This document shows positions 9,201 to 15,695 of a stretch of DNA of 15,695 nt, one piece after another. The notes beneath the pieces were generated by a model that was not told the origin of the DNA, searched no databases, and saw nothing but the letters and a program-made list of their open reading frames with translations. Origin of the DNA: Phoronis ovalis (taxonomy: Eukaryota > Phoronida > Phoronidae). The stretch covers positions 1-15,695 of the forward strand of contig JAOXYB010026690.1 of NCBI GenBank assembly GCA_028565635.1. The letters run 5' to 3'. Position 1 is the first letter of the stretch, and each line of letters starts with the position of its first letter. The translations under genes and the position numbers were made by a program.

Positions 9201-12200
9201 ATCTGTCATATTGTGAATTAGATTTTCGTGACAATCCATCAACATTAAAATACGGTTGTGTGTTCAGTACGGGAGATGTATTATCTACTATGAAGAAGTC
9301 GGAATGTCCAATTGCTTCCAACATGGCATTATTTACAGCTTTAAGATTAACGTAGAGTTTAGTATGTACTGGTAAACTTAATCCGGATTTATGTACATCT
9401 TCAGAAAGGTGAGCATACGTGAAAGGGTAAACGCTACAGTCATCATCACTGATTCCGATACACCATTCATAATGATGCATAAATGAATGAGGATCGTGAA
9501 AGCCAAGCCAACGAATAGTGATGGAGTTTCTGAAAAAATAATTTAAAACAACTTTTAAAAATTACGTACAGTACTTTCCGCTCACCATTTCTGCTATATA
9601 TTGCGATATATACACATAATTCATTTTAAAGATATCAATATCATTCGATCAGCATGTAATATAAAATAAGATATGCATAAAACAATTTCCGGAAGTCTTT
9701 TTTTATCAATGGCACTGTTGACATTATCTTTATGTAACTACAATATAAGTGAATTAACAATACGAGAAGTTAAAATATATTTTATAAATAAAATACTCTT
9801 ACGTTTCTGCCTGATAAATGCTATGATAATTATCAAACCCAACACGCACTACTCCCAACGTTGGGGGAGAGTCGTCTGGAACCATACCATCGGACGTTGC
9901 TATAGCGCACATGCCAACATCATTACAAGCCTCTACAGTAACGTAGTATTTTGCTCCAGCAACCAAGTGCGATTTCATTGTGTGCGCTGTAAAATGAAAA
10001 AGGTGTTTTTTCAAGGATTCTTAATGAGATCATAACTGTACGTCTGGTCTTCCACAATTAAACTTTGTCTAAAAAATAGACGTACCCTCAATATTTGATT
10101 ACTTACAGTACAGACACAAGCAACACGTATCTCTAGTGTTAATTTTTATTGGAGGTAATCACGTGTTATATATTGCACATCGAAAAGTCTCCAAAACTCA
10201 GTTACAAAAAATGCATGTGTACCTGTTGCTGTACCCACATTCTTAAACCAGTGAACATCATCATTACCATAGGAATTACCAACACCAACTTTATATGTTA
10301 CTGATGTTTGTCCATCTTGGAAACCAACCCAATTGGCAGATAATAAGGTCACATCCTGTTGATAGTCCCAGTCACCCTGTGTCACAAACAAACAACAAGA
10401 AACATACAGTTACCCTGCAATAACACCATATTTATAAAAAAAATATGCGCACTTATTTAAAATGTATGCAATCATAATATCAGAAAATGTTTACTGAAAC
10501 ATGTATACTATAACAGCAGTGGCATCTTACCCATGTATAATCAAAATTAATACAATGTTTTAGATCCGCTGACATTCCAATACCATAAAGGGAAACATTT
10601 TGATATCAAGAGGTCATTGAGAGATACTATATCAATCCAATATAATAAACAATTCAAAATATACAGGTACATGTAGCCAATTCATAGAAATATAGCTACA
10701 CTTTCCTGCATGTAACTGATATGGAACATGTTACGCACCTGTGTGGTATCAGGACCATCTCTTACAAAGCCAGGAGAAGGAGGTGTAGAATCACATGTGA
10801 ACTGAGGAGAACTGACAACTGTGACCAATCCCGCTTTATTTGTAGCCTTAAACAACACAAACTGCATGTGAATATAAGTAAGCATGTTACAATAATAAAG
10901 CCATTGTGATAAAACATACTGTACTAATGGCCTTACAAAACATCTATACACGTAGCTCTATATATTTCTGAAGGATATGCAGAGATAGACATTTATTGGT
11001 TTCAAATAATGCTGGCACAATGTTTGTTCGAATAAAATTAGCGTGCAATCGATGCATTATTTCCAGGGAACTTTTACTCACAGCAATTTGTACAAAGTAA
11101 TGATGGCCTTCGGTCATCCCCAGATTAGATAATAGAGTATAGTCGTGGTTTACTGTTTCAAATGCCATAACGTCTTGGCTGCGTTCGTGTGATCCAACAG
11201 CTATTCTATAATGAAGAGTTGCGCTAGCAATATCCTTGAATTTACTCCAATGTACTTCAAAAGTATTGCAACGTACGGCTGCCAGGTGTTGGAAGAAGTT
11301 GCCTACACGAACAAAACCTGCTTCAGGAGGAGTGGTGTCTATTGTAACTCCCTTCGATACTGCTTCCGACATCAGATTTACGTGGTCATAAGCTGTAATA
11401 AAAACGAGATGCAATTGTAAGGATATTTGTACTTGGTGATAGATGGTAGTTTTATCCACTTTATCCATTGATTTGAGACCACGGATTAAAGAGAGCTAGA
11501 GCCACGGATTAAAGAGAGCTAGAGCAGTCATTAAATTATTTATAGTTCACATAATCTAGTTACCTCTAACGGAAACGTAATACGTTTTTCCAGACTCCAA
11601 GCTCAAGCCATTCACAATCATGGCAGTTGTGTGTCCTACATTCTCAAATGCCTTTATATCATCAGTTCCAGGAAATGTACCTGTAGCAAACACTCAAATG
11701 ATAACGTTACATGTATTATAAAGGATTCACGCACAGAAAGTCTAGTCCTGGGAGTCTAAATACGTTGATTTTAGGAAACAGCTTAAGTAGATTCCGAGTG
11801 CATGTAAGACAGTGGTAAACGTAAGTGAAAGCTGTTATCGTGGTGTTTACCGCAAACACGACGGAGCTGCAAAGAAAGTTGCCTGTATCCAGCTCGTTGG
11901 CAATCTCTATATTTCTGTGATATTCCACAGGTTTGTGTAGTCGGTGGTTGCATAACTTATCAGATATTTTTGTACACTAGTATTTGAAAGTAGAATCTCT
12001 CTCGACTAAAATTTAGTTTCAGAGAATCTCTTTTGGATACATATAAATTCGAAGAGTCAAAAGTTTCACACCATGTCTTGACATTACATATAAGTGTTCA
12101 CGGGTTTTTGCAGTTGATATTTTAATTGTCATGCCTACGCCTATAGTTGCAATTACGTCATCTACGATCGAGCAAGTATCAATGATAATCATAATTATTA

Positions 12201-15200
12201 CTCACCTATACCATACTCGTAGTATTCAATCCCACTAAAGTGATAAGTGTCACCTCCATCAATCTCTTCAACATCTGTAAATCCTGACCAACTGGTAACA
12301 AGTTGTCGGTTATTACTGCTAAAACCCTCTGTGTTTGTGTGAATTGTTACCATACCCGGGCTCGGAGGAGTGGTATCTAATATGAATCCATTACTACAAA
12401 TAGTAATGGGCGGGAGTTTATCTGTATGGGTTTCACGTACGATTGTTGTTGCATTACAATGCACACAAGAAAAGTATCTGACACCATGTTGTAAATTCTG
12501 TCCAGTAAATGTCACCTTATTGTCAGTTGTATGAATCATGTCACCTATACACTCACTTACATTGTGATCACATGCAAATGGCATGGGCACCGTTGCATTT
12601 CTAGTCTCTATAGGATAATCAGTGAGATTGTACGAATATTCAACATAACTGTGTACTGCTGACGTATCAGTGGTAATCCACCATGTGTACCACGGATAAT
12701 TTATCCCTGAAATTGCTGCAGTCACAGAAGTAGAGTCTTTTATATAATCTAAGTCCAGTCTATGTAAATCTCGGACAGCTTCAGCCATTATTTCACTATT
12801 CAATAAATTTGCCACTCCTGTCAAATCTTTGCGTTCAACTTCAAACACGTGATGACCTCTATCAATGCCCGTGCCTTCAATGTCTAACCAGATAGGTGAT
12901 GAAGATATACCGTATGCTCCAACTGGATTATAACCTTTTACAGTGAAGAACATAGGTTTTAATGGCCTTTGTATTAGTCGAAGAGTATATTCCACCTACA
13001 GTAAAATTCATATGATTTAAAATGTAAAAATGCATATTGCTTTTCATACATAATTGCGGTAATAATAATGCTGTAGTTATAGTTCTGTTGCGCGTATAAG
13101 GATATGCGGACGGGTCGTTTTCAATTATTTTTAGATGGTACTTTGTAGCTTTTCATCATATTTGTATTATAATTTTTAGTCTCAGTATTACAATTGTCAA
13201 AGCCCAGCTACATTAAAGCAAGCAAACTAGCTAAAAGCGGTAAAATATATTACATAAAATTACCTCTAACTGAGTTGTCGCGAAATCAATGTCATATCTA
13301 TGCCATGGTATTATTGGGCCAACACCATCAGAACAAACGGAAATCGTCCACTCATACTTAATAACTTGACTGTTTAGGGTTCCTTCTACGACATCAAAAG
13401 AGTTCCATTTTCCTACATCACAACCAAGGTAAGATTTTAATTTGTAAAAAAACATTATTATGAGCATCCGGTTTTTGTTGGACATGAAAGTTAGAAATAA
13501 TGTAACGAGTCCTAGTAAAGCTTTTGTTATTTCTTTTATTTAAAAATATACTTACTGTATGTCTTCGTTCAATGATGGTACGAAAGACGTCATCATCATC
13601 AAATTACTAAACTGATTCACCAATCAGTCCTCGTAAATAATGTAATAATGATGCAGAAAGGAAATAGACTTTTTTTCGGATTTTGGATCGTGGATAATTT
13701 AACTTTCAAATTCTAATACTGAGCATTCTAATAAGCAACAAAACAACATGTCGGCAAAGGTCGTTCAAGGGACGTCAGTTATATGTCTTGTATGTCTAAA
13801 CTGTTAATCGGTGCCGAAGTTCGGTGCCAAATGTTCAAAGACAATATATAATCACTGCGCATACCTGTTACATTAATATTCACTTCATTATGTAGCATTT
13901 CCAACACTCCATCTGTTTCAACATCAGTAGTAATGACAGAGTTTGAGAACACAACAACGCCACTGGTAGAAACTGGTTCTAAACACTTCGAATTGAAGCA
14001 CATCCGAACTTGAATTCGATACTGGCGTCCACTTGTCAAGTCCAAGTTAGGGAATGTGTATTTCGTCTTCTTTTCTGCATTGTGATAAGGGGAGATTAGC
14101 CCCAGTTCTGAGCAATTCAATGTTCCACCTTGTTGACTTTGTGTGCATTCATCTTCCATAATTGCAACTTCATAATGAGAAAACTCTGAATTTAAGTTTC
14201 CTGTGTGCCTCCACCAAACATTCAGAACAACGTTCGAGGCTTGGTATTCTACATCATCTGTACATCCAATAGAGTTATTGCAACCTGGACCGTCGAAGGC
14301 TTGAAGCTCATTAAGATGTAAGGATTGGTCAATGACTATAACACCATCGGATACCTGCATATCCTGTCTACCTTGTGCTTGTACACCAAAATAATACTTC
14401 ATTTTATCGTGAAGAGATAACCCTTCAAAACAATGAGACGTTGTTGTACCAACATTAGCGTCGGCGATAATGTAAGGACTGTCTGTTGGATTAATGGAGT
14501 CTGTGACAAAAACCCAATATGTTACAGCGTCTCTATGATGTTCAAACCCAGACCATTTTCCGCAAAGTTTATTCAAGAGGAATTGAAAATCTACATCTGG
14601 TTCAACTCCAATTGCTATCGAAATATCAACATCATAAACGACACCTGGTGGTGGCGGTTGCAACGAGGCTATGTGAAAGATAGGAGAAAAGAATATCTTT
14701 GATAACCCAGCGGAATTGAACGCCTCAACAGCAAATCTGCAATGTGAACGAAACACTTAACGAATCATTAGATTTACTTCTTTGATAACTGCTTATTTTT
14801 TTATGGGTAATAGCATTCACGTGTTTGTATTAATAATATTGACTGTAACATAACTCTTTTAAATCTTTAAAAAGATATAAACAAAATTCATGTATCAAGA
14901 AAAAAATTGTCATTAGCCATTATAATGTTATATGTTGATACAGGTAAATCTTTTCGTTCTGAGTTAAACAACATTGTGTTGCTTGAATGCATGTTTTATT
15001 CACCAAACTATGTACGTACCTGTAATCTTTATTTAGCTCATTATCGTGGTTTTGAATTTCTTCAATCAGAAACGTGGCTAGGTAATTTCCATTATTTTCG
15101 GATATATTAATAAACTTGGAAACTTCCTGCGTGTCATGTGTCGTCCCTACATATATGTAATTTGCATTGTAAGATCATTATTTATGCATGTTTGGCAGTG

Positions 15201-15695
15201 CCCTATGATTTTTAATTTAATGTGTTTATTAAAATACATGCTTGTTCAATACCCAAGGGATACCTACTTTTCACAGCAGTTAAAACTATACCAGCGCACC
15301 TTCTTATGGATCTACGTATCTACCACCAGTATTATATTCTGGCACTTCATCATAAATATACCAATAACTGGTTGATTTAATTCTCTTTAGCGCATATATG
15401 ACGGTTTCTGTAAATGTACAGAGCAAATATCTTAACGTTCTTTTCAACATAAAATAATAAAATATACCTAAAGCCCAATTGAATTTTGTGATCAGATCTT
15501 CATCTTCATTGTCTGAAAAATCACTACTTTGCCAAGATAACTGAACATGATTTCCAACAAAGGATTGTGCTAATGTACCGCTGAGTTCTGGCGGTGTCTG
15601 ATCCATTATAACAGGTCCTATAGGTTCAATAGTTGTTCTTCCGGCTTTATTAATAGCTTTCACCATTACGAAAAATCTAGAAGCTTGACCAAAAG
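5435..15695 (-). CDS. Giant Fn3-like tandem-repeat protein, 3' part of a 13-exon gene (5' end outside window)
   Basis: Join, in transcript order: 15695-15468, 15146-15020, 14736-13865, 13412-13264, 12995-12206, 11680-11564, 11392-11082, 10846-10739, 10376-10223, 9986-9803, 9529-7941, 7787-6474, 6246-5435. All 12 introns (153-525 nt) have GT-AG ends and all exon phases match, giving 2250 codons plus TAA; this agreement is strong evidence for the model. The product is about 19 repeats of roughly 105 residues. Recurrent motifs are the linker D-x-TPP (for example residues 665-669, 779-783, 883-887), W-x-G-F (178-182, 693-697, 915-919, 1019-1023, 1625-1629, 2075-2079), a strand ending in G-[IL]-G, and YYVxVxAxNxAGL. 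The fold is inferred to be Fn3-like from these motifs. About two dozen N-x-S/T sequons and no hydrophobic membrane segment suggest a secreted or surface protein, perhaps adhesive. No signal peptide can be seen because the N-terminus is missing. I do not recognise a named gene. Confidence 0.88.
6474..7787 (-). CDS. Exon 12, residues 1543-1981, about four repeats with a long insert
   Basis: This is a 1314-nt exon with acceptor tgttatgtag|GC and donor GCACTAG|gtaagt, phase 1 at both ends. Linkers are IDNEPP (1594-1599), YDNTPP (1702-1707) and VDWTMP (1936-1941). Repeat motifs include TWFGF (1625-1629), YEWGIG and HYFILVKAIDASG. Residues about 1711-1850 do not follow the repeat pattern and look like a separate beta-rich insert. 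The exon ends NICVWALG, splitting the glycine codon exactly as exons 1 and 5 do. Nine or so N-glycosylation sequons lie here. Confidence 0.92.
7941..9529 (-). CDS. Exon 11, residues 1013-1543, about five repeats with a Cys-rich insert
   Basis: This is a 1589-nt exon with acceptor attttttcag|A (phase 2) and donor ATGGGAG|gtaagc (phase 1). Coding starts upstream of the first in-exon Met, because NSITIRWLGFHD is clearly repeat sequence. Linkers are VDNTSP (1094-1099), VDSTPP (1205-1210) and VDHSPP (1481-1486). Residues 1334-1366 form a compact Cys cluster (C1336, C1341, C1345, C1347, C1357, C1366) embedded between repeats, followed by C1395 and C1445. The C-terminal part ends YYEVLVGTTMGG. No intron interrupts these five repeats, unlike the 5' half of the gene. 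Confidence 0.92.
9803..9986 (-). CDS. Exon 10, residues 952-1013, repeat end, linker and start of the next repeat
   Basis: The acceptor is ttcattttacag|CG (phase 1) and the donor is CAGAAAC|gtaaga (phase 2). It encodes AKYYVTVEACNDVGMCA, with a Cys pair (C972, C978) straddling the N-x-x-G turn, the linker PDDSPPTLGVV (988-996) and NYHSIYQAET. The join into exon 11 (QAET to NSITIRWLGF) gives a regular B-strand to W-x-G-F unit. Confidence 0.88.
10223..10376 (-). CDS. Exon 9, residues 901-952, W-strand half of a repeat
   Basis: The acceptor is tttgtgacacag|GGT (phase 0) and the donor is GCAACAG|gtacac (phase 1). It encodes GDWDYQQDVTLL, SANWVGFQDG, YKVGVG and KNVGTAT. The donor lies in the loop after NVG, and the joined product reads NVGTATAHTMKSHLVAG. 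Confidence 0.88.
10377..10738 (-). other. Intron 8-9 (362 nt)
   Basis: This is AT-rich sequence with GT-AG ends (CAG|gtgcgt ... acacag|GGT). No coding potential or repeat is recognised inside. Confidence 0.75.
10739..10846 (-). CDS. Exon 8, residues 865-900, repeat linker exon
   Basis: This is a 108-nt exon, phase 0 at both ends, encoding ATNKAGLVTVV, CDSTPPSPGFV and RDGPDTTQ; the donor is CACACAG|gtgcgt. Two in-frame acceptors lie 15 nt apart: gttgtttaag|GCT (used here) and ttcacatgcag|TTT (exon to 10861). I chose the inner one because YFVQIA plus ATNKAGL gives the same 13-residue strand length as YYVTVEACNDVGM and others, whereas the outer site adds FVLFK. Confidence 0.78.
11082..11392 (-). 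CDS. Exon 7, residues 761-864, one near-complete repeat
   Basis: The acceptor is cgtttttattacag|CT (phase 1) and the donor is ATTGCT|gtgagt (phase 0). It encodes AYDHVNLMSEAV, the linker IDTTPPEAGFV (778-788), FEVHWSKF, YRIAVG and GHHYFVQIA. The exon is offset by about half a domain relative to the linkers, so it spans the boundary between two repeats. Confidence 0.88.
11479..11524. repeat. 23-bp perfect tandem duplication inside intron 6-7
   Basis: The unit ccacggattaaagagagcta plus gag occurs at 11479-11501 and 11502-11524 without mismatch. It lies wholly in the 171-nt intron, near its donor half, and does not touch the splice sites. Confidence 0.92.
11564..11680 (-). CDS. Exon 6, residues 722-761, second half of a repeat
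   Basis: This is a 117-nt exon, acceptor tgtttgctacag|GT and donor GTTAGAG|gtaact, phase 1 at both ends. It encodes GTFPGTDD, FENVG, GLSLESG and KTYYVSVRA, the canonical back half of an Fn3-like repeat. The joins (YEYGIG to TFPGTDD; YYVSVR to AYDHVN) match intact repeats elsewhere in the protein. Like exon 2, it begins exactly at the glycine ending the Y-x-W-x-[IL]-G strand. Confidence 0.87.
11681..12205 (-). other. Intron 5-6 (525 nt, the longest here)
   Basis: GT-AG ends (GGTATAG|gtgagt ... ttgctacag|GT). The part at about 11720-11930 is less AT-rich than the other introns and is open on the minus strand for 70 codons, but it shows no repeat motif and no acceptor in the right phase. A duplicated GAATCTCT word occurs at about 11990-12030. 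Confidence 0.7.
12206..12995 (-). CDS. Exon 5, residues 459-722, a long atypical repeat with Cys pairs plus the start of the next
   Basis: The acceptor is ttttactgtag|GTG (phase 0) and the donor is GGTATAG|gtgagt (phase 1). It completes one repeat (MFFTVKGYNPVGAYG), then carries about 50 residues without clear repeat motifs (about 500-550, charged, possibly helical), and then a variant repeat with WYTWWITTD, C600, C607, the pair YFSCVHC (C635, C638) and C658 just before the linker DTTPP (665-669). The spacing suggests disulfides that most of the other repeats lack. The last segment has SWSGF and YYEYGIG, splitting the final glycine codon at the donor. Confidence 0.88.
13264..13412 (-). CDS. 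Exon 4, residues 409-458, central part of a repeat
   Basis: This is a 149-nt exon with acceptor ggttgtgatgtag|GA (phase 1) and donor GTTAGAG|gtaatt (phase 0). It encodes GKWNSFD and KYEWTIS, the W strand and Y-x-W strand of a repeat. Phase and motif order fit both neighbours (INVTG to KWNSFD; TTQLE to VEYTLRL). The acceptor tract is only moderately pyrimidine-rich, so this 5' border is a little less certain than the others. Confidence 0.82.
13413..13864 (-). other. Intron 3-4 (452 nt)
   Basis: AT-rich with GT-AG ends (ACAG|gtatgc ... gatgtag|GA). It holds a short run of CAT triplets at about 13590-13600 and nothing else that I can interpret. Confidence 0.7.
13865..14736 (-). CDS. Exon 3, residues 118-409, two to three repeats with extra cysteines
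   Basis: The acceptor is ttcacattgcag|A (phase 2) and the donor is GTAACAG|gtatgc (phase 1). It starts with FAVEAFNSAGL. The first linker is degenerate (SLQPPPPG, 142-149), followed by GKWSGF (177-182), NVGTTT (212-217) and YYFGVQA (232-238). The next linker has lost the TPP (VIVIDQS) and continues into a Cys-bearing stretch (C270, C276, then EC, NC, MC and KC), which may form disulfides within that repeat. It ends INVTG, joining KWNSFD of exon 4. Confidence 0.88.
15020..15146 (-). CDS. Exon 2, residues 76-118, second half of an Fn3-like repeat
   Basis: This is a 127-nt exon between acceptor tatatgtag|GG and donor TTACAG|gtacgt. Read through, WALG joins TTHDTQEVSKF, and the 3' end (NKDYR) joins exon 3 (FAVEAFNSAGL), restoring the expected [YF]-x-[FV]-x-V-x-A-x-N-x-A-G-L strand. 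The exon starts in phase 1 and ends in phase 2. It is too short to be noticed as an open frame on its own; the support is the exact motif continuity at both junctions. Confidence 0.85.
15147..15467 (-). other. Intron 1-2 (321 nt) with a possible cassette exon
   Basis: GT-AG ends (TTTAG|gtatat ... tatgtag|GG). The exon 1 frame stays open for more than 50 codons into it, and an 81-nt segment at 15327-15407 is flanked by usable splice signals in matching phase (see findings). The canonical repeat pattern is complete without it. Confidence 0.65.
15468..15695 (-). CDS. Exon 1 of the visible part (partial, runs off the right edge), residues 1-76
   Basis: The reading frame is open to the window edge. 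The frame starts with two bases of an incomplete codon, so the true exon extends beyond 15695. It encodes the end of one repeat (RFFVMVKAINKAG, residues 6-18), the linker MDQTPP (30-35) and the first half of the next repeat (QLSW then FNWALG). The donor is TTTAG|gtata, phase 1, splitting the glycine codon of WALG. The Met codon at 15666 is internal and is not a start, because repeat-like sequence continues upstream of it. Confidence 0.85.

Noticed and set aside
9673-10035. 120-codon plus-strand frame
   Set aside because: It is antisense to exon 10 and its flanking introns, and it reads through splice sites that the minus-strand gene clearly uses.
11716-11928. 70-codon minus-strand open frame in intron 5-6, with a TTTGCG|gtaaac donor-like site
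   Set aside because: No acceptor in the right phase leads into it without a stop, and it has no Fn3-like motif. The flanking exons join perfectly without it.
5435-15666. Reading each minus-strand open frame as a separate intronless gene, as in a bacterium
   Set aside because: Frames break in the middle of conserved strands exactly at GT-AG sites and resume in phase in the next frame. Most lack plausible starts, so they are exons of one gene.

Overview
The window looks like genomic DNA from an AT-rich marine invertebrate, most plausibly a mollusc or other lophotrochozoan. The evidence is many short GT-AG introns, a giant extracellular-type protein built from tandem fibronectin-III-like (Fn3-like) repeats, frequent ACATGTA-type words, and a stretch of TGACCT half-sites of a kind I associate with dispersed repeats of marine invertebrates. 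The species assignment is an inference; the sequence does not fix it.

One gene dominates the window. On the minus strand, from the right edge (15695) down to a TAA at 5437-5435, I can join 13 coding exons through 12 introns. Every intron has GT-AG ends and every junction keeps frame. The joined product is 2250 residues, lacks its N-terminus (beyond the right edge), and ends inside the window. Residue numbers below count from the first complete codon at the right edge. It contains about 19 repeats of roughly 105 residues. A typical repeat runs: an acidic D-[TSN]-TPP linker, a W-x-G-F strand, a Y-x-W-x-[IL]-G strand, an NVG-type loop, then a YYV-x-V-x-A-x-N-x-A-G-L strand. About two dozen N-glycosylation sequons, a Cys-rich insert and no visible membrane segment suggest a secreted or cell-surface adhesive or matrix protein. 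Its specific function is unknown to me.

Layout. Positions 1 to about 4970 hold no convincing protein-coding gene. They contain a TGACCT-rich probable dispersed repeat (about 421-545), several short tandem duplications, and a striking imperfect inverted repeat (2082-2341) whose two arms carry mirrored CRE/AP-1-like and TATA-like elements, so it could be a divergent promoter or a decayed MITE-like element. Positions about 4970-5434 are the probable 3' UTR, with an AATAAA signal at 5002-4997. Positions 5435-9529 hold the three large 3' exons, which are nearly intronless across many repeats. Positions 9803-15695 hold ten smaller exons.

Main points for follow-up are the repeated phase-1 intron that splits the same glycine codon in three repeats, two possible alternative-splicing options, the Cys-rich insert and the long insert within two repeats, the 53 open codons in frame after the stop, and the inverted-repeat region near 2.1-2.3 kb.
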